From: VAZQ01 sp963725065
GTDB lineage: Bacteria; Pseudomonadota; Alphaproteobacteria; Rhizobiales; Xanthobacteraceae
NCBI GenBank assembly: GCA_963725065.1
Contig: CAVRXD010000043.1
Span: 52,736-116,735, forward strand
Reading direction: 5' to 3'
Length of the DNA stretch: 64,000 nucleotides
The notes below the pieces were generated by a model. It saw only the letters and a program-made list of their open reading frames with translations. It did not search any database and had not been told where the DNA came from. The position numbers were made by a program, and so were the translations under genes. This document shows positions 34,099 through 41,761 of this stretch, piece by piece. Each line of letters opens with the position of its first letter. Within the stretch, counting starts at the first letter, position 1.

Positions 34099-34260
34099 TG
34101 TGGCGCATTTGACGTTCCTATCAGTATTGGCCGCGAGTCGTTCATAGGAACGTCAAATGCAAAGCCACACTAGGATCATGACTTGCTAGTGTTCCTTTGT
34201 TTCCGACGTTCGTAAAATTGGGTGCTGCGAGATGATACGAACGTCGGAAACGGACACTAG
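34095..34260. repeat. Twin-hairpin CTAG element, copy 1 (166 bp)
   Basis: Two adjacent long hairpins, each bounded by CTAG. Hairpin 1 (34095-34173) has a 10-bp basal stem CTAGTGTGGC/GCCACACTAG, an AAA bulge, a GC/GC step and 15 bp more (core GACGTTCC/GGAACGTC). A 12-nt linker follows. Hairpin 2 (34186-34260) has CTAGTGT/ACACTAG, a TTT bulge and a second stem with core CCGACGTTCG/CGAACGTCGG. Copy 2 at 61456 has the same length and layout with compensated changes. The element supplies the stop codon of the LLM gene and ends 45 bp before the next hydrolase. Confidence 0.85.
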
Positions 34261-34305
34261 CGTGTCCGCGCGCAACGCCTCTCGTCGCGCCGTGCTGTTG
34301 TCGCC

Positions 34306-35226
34306 ATGCCGGTGATCCACGAGACCGGTCTGATCGCCGCGCCGGTGCCGGTCTATTTCGAGACGTTCGCACCGGCGGCCGCGACCGGCCGCGCAACCGT
34401 CGTCATGGTCCACGGCGGCGCCCACTCCGGCGCCTGCTATCAACGCACCGCCGACGGCCGGCGCGGATGGGCCTATCTCTTCGCCGAACGCGGCTACCGC
34501 AGCGTGGTGCCGGACTGGCCGGGCACCGGCCGCAGCGGCTACATTCCGCTCGATCGGCTCAACGGCGCCACCGTGATGGAGGGACTCGGCGCCCTCATCC
34601 GCGGCCTCGGCGCTCCGGTCATCCTGATGACCCATTCGATGTCGGGCTGCTACGGTTGGCGGCTGCTGGAACTTCACGGCGACATCATCGACCGGCTGGT
34701 GGGCGTCGCGCCCGGCCCCCCGGGCAACATCCAGAACGCCGCGCCGGTATATGCGGAAACCGAACGAGAGATCGAGACCGAAGCATCCGGTCAGCGCGTG
34801 CGCATCGACAAGAGTGCGCCGGTGGTTCCCACTCGCGATTTCGTGGAGCGCAAGCTCATCGGTGCGAGCCGATATTTCCCGCGCGAGCGGATCGCCGGCT
34901 ATGCCGCGAGCCTGCACCCGATCCCGCCCAATATTCTGCTTGAGCGGCAGAACGTTCACGGCCGTCAGGTGCGCGTGAGCGATCCGGGGAAGCTCGCCGG
35001 CAAGCGCGTCCTCGTCATCACCGGGAGCGATGACCTCGACCATGCGCGCGAGGTCGACGGCGCCATCGTCACCTGGCTCAACGGGAACGGCGCCAAGGCC
35101 GACTTCTGCTTTCTCGCCGACCGCGGTATTGTCGGCAACGGCCACATGCTGATGTTGGAAGACAATAGCGACGAGATCGCTGGCATCATCCTGGACTGGC
35201 TCGAGAAACCTGCAACGAGCCGTTGA
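34306..35226 (+). CDS. Alpha/beta hydrolase, copy 2
   Basis: A 306-residue hydrolase of a different branch from the one at 32105. VMVHGGAHSGACYQ forms the oxyanion region, THSMSGCYGW the nucleophile elbow, ITGSDDLDHAREVDG the acid and GIVGNGHMLMLEDNS the His. It begins MPVIHETGLIAAPV at 34306, right after the twin-hairpin element, with no strong ribosome site. It is followed by the extradiol dioxygenase, so hydrolysis of a ring-cleavage product is a reasonable guess. Confidence 0.84.
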   Translation: MPVIHETGLIAAPVPVYFETFAPAAATGRATVVMVHGGAHSGACYQRTADGRRGWAYLFAERGYRSVVPDWPGTGRSGYIPLDRLNGATVMEGLGALIRGLGAPVILMTHSMSGCYGWRLLELHGDIIDRLVGVAPGPPGNIQNAAPVYAETEREIETEASGQRVRIDKSAPVVPTRDFVERKLIGASRYFPRERIAGYAASLHPIPPNILLERQNVHGRQVRVSDPGKLAGKRVLVITGSDDLDHAREVDGAIVTWLNGNGAKADFCFLADRGIVGNGHMLMLEDNSDEIAGIILDWLEKPATSR

Positions 35227-35279
35227 GCCGCGAATCGTGACGGCAATCGGCGACCTGGAATGAGATAGAGATCCGAACC

Positions 35280-36293
35280 ATGGCAAAGATCGTACTGGGC
35301 ATGGGCGCCTCGCATGGCCCGTTGTTGGCGACGCCGCCCGAGCAATGGGACCAGCGCGTTGAAGCCGATCGACGCAATCCTGCACTGGCCTATCGCGATG
35401 GCACGTTCAAGTTCGAGGAACTGGCGAAGTTGCGTGCCGGGGAAAATCTCGAGGAGCAGATCAAGCTTCCCACCAAGCAGAAGCGATACGACGCGTGCCA
35501 GCGCGCCATGGCGGAAATGGCGCGGGTGTTCAAGGACGTCCGGCCTGATGTCGCCGTGCTCGTCGGCAATGACCAGATGGAGGTGTTCGAGGACGCAAAT
35601 ATTCCAGCCTTCATGGTGTGCTTCGGGGAGAGTGTCGACAATGTTCCGTTCTCCGAGGAGCAGAAAAAGCGGCTGCCGCCCGGCATCGAAATCGCGGAGC
35701 CCAATCATCACGGCACGACCGCGCAAAGCTATCCCGGCCATCCGGAACTCGGACGCTACCTGATCGAAAAGTTGGTACAGCGCGATTTCGACGTCGCGGC
35801 ATCCGCGCGGCTGCCGCAGTCCGCCTCATCTAACATTTCAGGACTGCCGCATGCCTATGGCTTCATCTATCGCCGCATCATGCAGGAGAATTTCGTTCCT
35901 GCGGTGCCGTTTTTCATCAACACGTTCTATCCCCCGAACCAGCCCAGCGTGCGGCGCTGCTTCTCGCTCGGCAAGGCCTTGGCCGACGCGATCGCCGCAT
36001 GGGACGCCGATCTGCGCGTCGCGGTCATCGGCTCGGGCGGTATGTCGCACTTCGTGGTGGACGAGGAGCTCGATCGCGCCTTCCTCGACGCCATGAAGCG
36101 TAAGGATGCCGAGGCTCTGATCTCGATCCCGCCGTACAACTTCCGCTCCGGAACCTCGGAGCTGAAGAACTGGATCCCGGTCGCCGGCGCCATGAAGGAA
36201 GTGGGGCTCGACATGACCGTCGTCGACTATCAGCCGCTCTACCGCTCCGCCGCCGGTACCGGCAGTGGAATGGCGTTTGCGTATTGGCGATAA
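35280..36293 (+). CDS. LigB-like class III extradiol ring-cleavage dioxygenase
   Basis: A 337-residue protein of the protocatechuate 4,5-dioxygenase beta/gallate dioxygenase superfamily; cleaves catechol-type rings using non-heme Fe(II). His12 in LGMGASHGPL corresponds to the first metal ligand, and VIGSGGMSHFVVDEELD carries the later His/Glu region. Where LigB has the NDH motif (second His ligand), this protein reads NDQMEVFED at 97-105. Either its subfamily uses another ligand or activity is altered. No separate alpha (LigA-like) gene is seen. It closes the catabolic stretch starting at 19.7 kb. Confidence 0.82.
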   Translation: MAKIVLGMGASHGPLLATPPEQWDQRVEADRRNPALAYRDGTFKFEELAKLRAGENLEEQIKLPTKQKRYDACQRAMAEMARVFKDVRPDVAVLVGNDQMEVFEDANIPAFMVCFGESVDNVPFSEEQKKRLPPGIEIAEPNHHGTTAQSYPGHPELGRYLIEKLVQRDFDVAASARLPQSASSNISGLPHAYGFIYRRIMQENFVPAVPFFINTFYPPNQPSVRRCFSLGKALADAIAAWDADLRVAVIGSGGMSHFVVDEELDRAFLDAMKRKDAEALISIPPYNFRSGTSELKNWIPVAGAMKEVGLDMTVVDYQPLYRSAAGTGSGMAFAYWR

Positions 36294-36462
36294 GACGTTA
36301 GGCCCTGCCTGTGGTTGATTCCTGCGCGGACGCGGCGGAGTGCCTCGAGGGTGAAATCCGCGAGATTGAAGCGCGCTTCCGCTCGATGTATTGGTTCGGC
36401 CGCATGGTCTTTGTCCGAAGGCGCTGCGGTTTTTCGGGATCCTGCTCCAGGGCGGAAACGCA

Positions 36463-37620
36463 ATGAACCCGACAACTGAACCCTCCCGATCCTACGTCAG
36501 GCTGGCGCCCGGCGACCCCGCGCCGTGGTTCAATCAACGCTCCACCAGCAATCCGAACTACGCATTCGACACCGCGGCAGGGCGTTACATCGTCCTGTGT
36601 TTTTTCGCCTCGGCCGGCGACCCGATCGGTCGTGCCGCGATGCAAAGTGTCCTGGCCCACCGTCAACAATTCGACGATGTCCGGCTCAGCTTTTTCGGCG
36701 TAAGTCTCGATCCGGGAGACGAGACGGAGGGGCGGGTACACGAGAGCCTGCCCGGTATCCGTTTCTTCTGGGATTCGAATGGCACCGTGAGCCGTCTGTA
36801 CGGCGCGCTTCCCAAAGCAGCGGAGCGGAGCAAGACGCCGGTTGCCGCTCGCCGGTTCTGGATCGTGCTGGACCCTACATTGCGCGTGCTGCACGTCGTC
36901 CCGTTTGCGCCGGACGGCAGCGATGCGGCCATCCTCTTCGGCTATCTGGATCGACTGCCTCCGCCGGAGCGGTTTGCCGGCGTCGAGGTGCAGGCGCCGA
37001 TCCTCTACCTGCCGAACGTATTCGAGCAAGAGTTCTGCCGCCACCTTGTCGGCCTTTACCAGGCGCACGGCGGAGAGGAATCTGGCTTCATGCGCGACGT
37101 CGACGGCAAGACGGTCATGCTTCAAAATCCCGCTCATAAACGGCGCAGGGATTACACCATCGAGGACCCCGAACTGATCCGTCAGACTCAGATCCGCGTG
37201 TTACGACGCATCTACCCGGAGATTCTGAAGGTCTATTCCTTCAAAGCCACGCGCATGGAGCGCTACATCATCGCTTGCTACTCGGCCGAGGATAACGCGC
37301 ATTTCCGTGCGCACCGGGACAACACGACCAAGGGCACTGCCCACCGCCGTTTCGCCGTCTCCATCAACCTCAACTCAGAATTCGAGGGCGGCGAGGTGAG
37401 CTTTCCCGAGTACGGGCCGCGCAGCTTCAAGCCGCCGCCGGGCGGCGCGGTTATCTTTCCCTGCGCATTGCTGCACGCTGTCTCGCAGGTTACGAGCGGG
37501 AGCCGCTACGCATTTCTACCGTTTCTGTATGACGACGAGGCCGCCAAGGTTCGCGAGGCCAATAACAAATTCCTCGGTGAAGGCGTCGAGGCGTACAGAG
37601 CAAGTCAAAAGGCGGAGTGA
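36463..37620 (+). CDS. Peroxiredoxin-like/2OG-Fe(II) oxygenase fusion protein
   Basis: A 385-residue two-domain protein. Residues 1-165 resemble an AhpC/TSA thioredoxin fold (LAPGDPAPWF ... YIVLCFFASAGDPIGRAAMQ ... FFGVSLDPGDETEGR), but the place of the peroxidatic Cys holds no Cys. Residues 175-385 are a prolyl-4-hydroxylase-like 2-oxoglutarate oxygenase: HFRAHRDNTT (His, Asp), FEGGEVSFPEYG, CALLHAVSQVTSGSRYAFLP (second His, Arg for 2OG). The ATG follows GGGCGGA. The oxygenase half looks catalytically complete and may hydroxylate a protein or peptide; the first half is probably a binding or redox-sensing module. Confidence 0.83.
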   Translation: MNPTTEPSRSYVRLAPGDPAPWFNQRSTSNPNYAFDTAAGRYIVLCFFASAGDPIGRAAMQSVLAHRQQFDDVRLSFFGVSLDPGDETEGRVHESLPGIRFFWDSNGTVSRLYGALPKAAERSKTPVAARRFWIVLDPTLRVLHVVPFAPDGSDAAILFGYLDRLPPPERFAGVEVQAPILYLPNVFEQEFCRHLVGLYQAHGGEESGFMRDVDGKTVMLQNPAHKRRRDYTIEDPELIRQTQIRVLRRIYPEILKVYSFKATRMERYIIACYSAEDNAHFRAHRDNTTKGTAHRRFAVSINLNSEFEGGEVSFPEYGPRSFKPPPGGAVIFPCALLHAVSQVTSGSRYAFLPFLYDDEAAKVREANNKFLGEGVEAYRASQKAE

Positions 37621-37931
37621 CACCGCGGAGTGGGATGATCGAGCATCGAACGTGCATCTCGGTCAACGATGACGCAAGGTTCAGGCGATCGGCAGTGAAC
37701 GACGTCGATCCGAAGATCTTCATCTTTGGAGGAGCGATCCTTGCGATTGCAGGTTTTTTTCTGATTCACCCCTATTCGCCGGAGGTTGGTCCGTTGGAGA
37801 ACGCCATGATCGGGAGCATCCCGATCGGGAATGTCGAGTTGCCCTATCGATACGTATTGGCCTTCGCCACGATCGTCATCGGGTACGGCTACTATCGCCT
37901 CAAGAGCCCCAAAGGCATGGACCCACGCTAG
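37617..37931 (+). CDS. Small two-helix membrane protein, unknown
   Basis: Up to 104 residues with two hydrophobic segments: IFIFGGAILAIAGFFLIHPY and YVLAFATIVIGYGYYRLK. The N-terminal 30 residues are polar and may not be translated. Possible starts are GTG 37617 (overlapping the upstream stop), ATG 37635 and GTG 37695 just before the first helix. I do not recognise a family. Overlap with the oxygenase gene suggests cotranscription. Confidence 0.55.
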   Translation: MTPRSGMIEHRTCISVNDDARFRRSAVNDVDPKIFIFGGAILAIAGFFLIHPYSPEVGPLENAMIGSIPIGNVELPYRYVLAFATIVIGYGYYRLKSPKGMDPR

Positions 37932-37964
37932 CAGGCGACGACGACCGCCACGACGCACCTGATC

Positions 37965-39977
37965 TCAGAATTCGGCGTGCAGGCGCGCGGAGAACACCGA
38001 GACCGGTCCGCGGTCAGCGTTGTGGGCGACATCGGCGATGAATTGATAGTCGAACGTCAGCGTCGACCATTTGTTGACGTTGTACGCATAGAAGGTCTCG
38101 AGGATCTTTTCCGGGCGATAATTGATCTGGCCGTCGCCGATCAGAATGCCGAGGCCGCCGATCGCGAGGAAATCGCGGTGATCCCTCGAGATCGCATTGA
38201 TCGCGCCGGCAAGGCCGATCTTGTCGTCGGGGCGACCCCAGGACGTGCCGCGGATCGAGGTGCCGAAGGAGAGGCTGGCATCGATGTCGGTGAACGCGGT
38301 TATTTCGGTCTTGCCGTTGTTCCAGCTCCAGCGACCGAATATCCCGACGTCGTCGGTGAGCGCCTGCTCGAAATTCAGGTAGTAGCCGTATTTCGTTCGG
38401 GCCTGCCGGGTCAGGAGGATGGCATCGTTGGGATCGAGGCCCGCACTGATCAGGGTGAGATCGATGGCCTCGCGATAGCTGCCGGAGAAATAAGTGTCGG
38501 CCCAGACAGCCACGCGAAACTTTCCCGGGCGGGAGAACGCGGTGTAGCGCGTCTCGAGCTCGGTGACGTAGGCGCCGCGCGTGAACAGCTTCATGTCGAA
38601 CTGGTTCGAGTTGGGCTCGTTTCCGGTCAGGAAGTAACCCACGCGCAAGGCCCAGTGTTTCTGATTGAGCTCGGCCACCGCGCCGTAGGCCAGCCCGACC
38701 TTGTCGGCGGGATAGTCGAAGGCGCCGGCGGCCCAGATCGACCAGTTCATGAAATCGGCGCGCGAGTCCATGGCGTAGGCGTTGTTGTCGAAGACGTCAT
38801 GGACGGCGAATTTTCCGACCTGGACGGTGAGCCGCGATACGTCGCGCTTCTGGGCCATCTGGCCGTACGCGCTTTCGACCGATTCCTGCTCGCCGCCAAA
38901 CCCCAGCGTCTGCCGCACGAACAGGCGTGACGTGTTGTAGCGTGGATACGGAAAATTCGACTTCTGGGCTTCGCCGTTCGGGAAGCCGGCGGCGCCCGAA
39001 GTGTTGTGTAGCCCGAAGCCCTGCAGCAGCTCCGGATTGTAATAGAGCTCGCCGCCGTCCCACAGCCGCAGGTCGAGAAAGGCGCTGGCGGTCCAGGTCT
39101 GCCGCGTTTGCGCCCACGGCGTGAAGCTGTTCTCGCCGAGATACGGCGACCGGAAGGCCGGATAGCCTTGCTGGATGTAGGTCGTCTGGCCGTGGATCTC
39201 CCAGTTGTCGAATTGGGTTTGCGACGAGCCGCCGAAGTTGCCGGTCCAGGCATTCTCGCTGGGGCCGCCGATCTTGTAGTTCAGACCCACGCGAGCGGTG
39301 TGGATGTCGTACGACGAGGCGGCCGTCGCGCCCGACGGGAACACGACGTCGGCCTGGCCGAAATTCCGATAGAGATATTCCAGCCGGAGCGTCCAGCTCG
39401 GCGCGAGCGCGACTTCCGTTCCGGCACCGGCCGACCAGCCGGTGTGGAGATGCAGGACCCGGTCGGTCTCGTCGACGACGCCCGGCGTTTGAATAAAGCG
39501 TCCCAGCGACCACGCGAACCCGCCAGTGGCGTAGATCATCCAATGGTCGAACGCGTAGCCGACGCGGCCGCGCAGCGTTCCCATCAACTCGATCTTCTCG
39601 GCGAGGTCGGTGTCGGCCGTGGTGCGAAACCACGCAAGCTCGTCCGCCGACAGCGCGTTCAAGACGGACAGGTCGGCCTCTACGCCCAGCAGCAGACGCG
39701 ACGGCAGCACGCGGTTGTAGCCAGCCTGGATGCCGCCGGTGAGGCTGCCGAACGACTTGCGAAAGCTGGTCGGGTCGGGCTCGCCGAGATCGACTTGCGC
39801 GCTGCCGCGGCTGTACCCGACATGGCCGCCGAAATAGAGGCCGTTCCAATCGTAAGAGGGAACGCTCGCCGGGGCTTTGACCGGCATCTTGATGGCAATG
39901 TCGGCGGCCTCGACGGAGTTGCTCAGGCCGACGGCCAAGAGTGCCGCGCCGAGCCTGTACGCAGTTCGAGTGTTCAC
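37965..39977 (-). CDS. Outer-membrane protein: OmpA/Omp25-like barrel fused to OprB-type porin
   Basis: About 670 residues in two parts. After a signal peptide ending NSVEA-AD, residues to about 240 match the eight-strand Omp25/Omp31 barrels of rhizobia (SYDWNGLYFGGHVGYSRG ... HTARVGLNYKIGG). The rest is an OprB carbohydrate-selective porin (NWEIHGQTTYIQQGYPAFRS ... FLDLRLWDGGELYYNPELLQG ... LTVQVGKFAVHDVFDNN), ending in Phe as outer-membrane proteins do. GTG 39977 begins the signal peptide, with GGGGGCG just upstream; the frame extends to 40052. The two barrels in one chain would form a double-barrel or a plugged assembly. Confidence 0.83.
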   Translation of the reverse strand: MNTRTAYRLGAALLAVGLSNSVEAADIAIKMPVKAPASVPSYDWNGLYFGGHVGYSRGSAQVDLGEPDPTSFRKSFGSLTGGIQAGYNRVLPSRLLLGVEADLSVLNALSADELAWFRTTADTDLAEKIELMGTLRGRVGYAFDHWMIYATGGFAWSLGRFIQTPGVVDETDRVLHLHTGWSAGAGTEVALAPSWTLRLEYLYRNFGQADVVFPSGATAASSYDIHTARVGLNYKIGGPSENAWTGNFGGSSQTQFDNWEIHGQTTYIQQGYPAFRSPYLGENSFTPWAQTRQTWTASAFLDLRLWDGGELYYNPELLQGFGLHNTSGAAGFPNGEAQKSNFPYPRYNTSRLFVRQTLGFGGEQESVESAYGQMAQKRDVSRLTVQVGKFAVHDVFDNNAYAMDSRADFMNWSIWAAGAFDYPADKVGLAYGAVAELNQKHWALRVGYFLTGNEPNSNQFDMKLFTRGAYVTELETRYTAFSRPGKFRVAVWADTYFSGSYREAIDLTLISAGLDPNDAILLTRQARTKYGYYLNFEQALTDDVGIFGRWSWNNGKTEITAFTDIDASLSFGTSIRGTSWGRPDDKIGLAGAINAISRDHRDFLAIGGLGILIGDGQINYRPEKILETFYAYNVNKWSTLTFDYQFIADVAHNADRGPVSVFSARLHAEF

Positions 39978-40363
39978 GACCGCCCCCAACGTCCCGTCCG
40001 CGCCCGCCTTGGTTATTCCAAAGCCCGCGCACCTTACAGCGGATAAATGCAATTGCGAACGAGTTGCAACAAACTAAACTCAAGTGTGGCGCAACGGCAA
40101 CGGAGGGGCGTGAGGCGCTATCATCCATGACACGCTGCAGGAAAAGCAGGCGGCAGACTTCCGGCCTGAGGTTGCCCTCCCAAGGGAACGGGACGTGGTT
40201 GAAAGGATTTACTATTTGTAGTGGAGGTGAAGACGCTTCGCGGCCACAGCTACGGGGAAATATCACGCGGCCGTTCTGGCGCCGTTCATCTAGGCTTTGT
40301 ATAAGTGTCCTAATGCTGCTCATATGAGCGCCGACAAGGCGCCGTCCTGAGGGTGGAATTGAC
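39978..40363. other. Intergenic region between divergent porin and RND adaptor genes
   Basis: This 386-bp region has no convincing coding frame. It is relatively A/T-rich around 40060-40085 and contains TTGC/GCAA-type short inverted motifs near 40040-40062. Promoters for both divergent genes must lie here, but none could be assigned with confidence. Confidence 0.45.
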
Positions 40364-41638
40364 GTGTCCAGCGCCCCCCATCACTCCGAGGTCCGGGTCC
40401 GTGCCCTGTCGGCGCGGATGCAGGCGCTAATTGTCGTGTCGCTCGTCGTCGCTGGCGCCGCTGTGGTCTGGGCGGTGAAGCCGCAGCCGACCGGCAAAGC
40501 CGCCGACATGGACACCGCAATCTCGAGCCAGTCGAAGCGGACGCGGGGGCTGTTCTATCCTTCCGCCGCGCAATGGGCGACGCTGACAGTGGAACCCTGC
40601 CAGCAGAAGACATTCCGCTCCGAATACGTGACCGAAGGCAAGATCGCCGTCGACGAGGACCGCTCCACGCCGATCTTCTCGCCCTATGCCGGCCGCGTCA
40701 CCAAGCTGTTCGTCAAGCCCGGCGAGATCGTAACCCCCGGGCAGACGCTGTTCACGGTCGAAGCCACCGACATGGTGCAGGCGCAGAACGACTTCATCAG
40801 CGCCTCGACCGCGTTGAACAAAGCCCGCTCGACGCTCAATCTCGCGCAGATCAACGACAAGCGGCAGCGCCTGCTCTACGAGGGCAAGGCCGTCCCGCTC
40901 AAGGAAGTGCAGCAAGCCCAGGGCACGCTCGACGCCGCTGAAAACGATGTGCGCTCCGCCGACGTCGCGCTGGAAGCGTCGCGCAACCGGTTGCGCATTC
41001 TCGGCAAGACCGACCAGGAGATCACCGAATTCCAGACCAAGGGCACGATCAACCCGGCCACGCCCATCTATGCCCCGATCGGCGGGACGATCGTCCAGCG
41101 CAAGGTCGGGCCCGGGCAATATGTCGGCAGCGGCGCCAGCGATCCCGTTTTCGTCATCGGCGATCTGTCGACCGTCTGGGTGGTCGCCTATATCCGCGAG
41201 ACCGAGGCGCCGATGGTGCGCATCGGTCAGCCGATCTATTTCACCGTCCTGGCATATCCGGATCGCTCCTTCCCGGCCAAGATTTCCTATGTGGCGACCG
41301 CGCTCGATCCCGTCACGCGCCGCCTGCTGGTGCGGGCGTCCGTCGACAACTCCGCCGGAGTGCTCAAGCCGGAAATGTTCGCCAGCGTGAAGATCCTCAC
41401 CGGCGAAGGCGAGACGGCGATTGCGGTCCCGCGCGACGCCATCATCCACGAGGGCGAGCGCGCCAGGGTGTGGGTTGCGCGCGACCACGATACCGCGATC
41501 GAACTGCGCCAGATCAAGGTCGGGCTCACCAACGGCACCATGGTGGAAGTACTGGACGGTCTTGCCCCCAGCGACCGCGTGATCACCAGGGGCAGCCTCT
41601 TCATCGACCGGGTGGCGGCGGCCGCGACCGGCAGCTGA
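40364..41638 (+). CDS. RND efflux periplasmic adaptor subunit (CusB/CzcB type)
   Basis: A 424-residue membrane-fusion protein linking an inner-membrane RND pump to an outer-membrane channel. One N-terminal hydrophobic anchor (ALIVVSLVVAGAAVVWAV) is followed by the barrel-sandwich halves (IFSPYAGRVTKLFVKPGEIV and TPIYAPIGGTIVQRKVGPGQ) flanking a helical hairpin. No His/Met-rich metal-binding N-terminus is seen. The start is GTG 40364 after GAGGGTGGA. It is cotranscribed with the pump at 41762. Confidence 0.88.
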   Translation: MSSAPHHSEVRVRALSARMQALIVVSLVVAGAAVVWAVKPQPTGKAADMDTAISSQSKRTRGLFYPSAAQWATLTVEPCQQKTFRSEYVTEGKIAVDEDRSTPIFSPYAGRVTKLFVKPGEIVTPGQTLFTVEATDMVQAQNDFISASTALNKARSTLNLAQINDKRQRLLYEGKAVPLKEVQQAQGTLDAAENDVRSADVALEASRNRLRILGKTDQEITEFQTKGTINPATPIYAPIGGTIVQRKVGPGQYVGSGASDPVFVIGDLSTVWVVAYIRETEAPMVRIGQPIYFTVLAYPDRSFPAKISYVATALDPVTRRLLVRASVDNSAGVLKPEMFASVKILTGEGETAIAVPRDAIIHEGERARVWVARDHDTAIELRQIKVGLTNGTMVEVLDGLAPSDRVITRGSLFIDRVAAAATGS

Positions 41639-41761
41639 TCATTTCTCCGGCTACGCTTTGCTCCCATATAAAATGCGTAAACATCAGGCGCGCGAGCGGT
41701 TTCCGTTTGCACGCGAACTGAAACAATTCTAGACCATTCCTCGGGCGACTGAGGCATTGTC

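Noticed and set aside
34095..34260. Twin-hairpin element as a transposase-bearing insertion sequence
   Set aside because: At 166 bp with no coding frame it cannot encode a transposase, and no target-site duplication beyond the CTAG boundaries was evident; a non-autonomous element remains possible.
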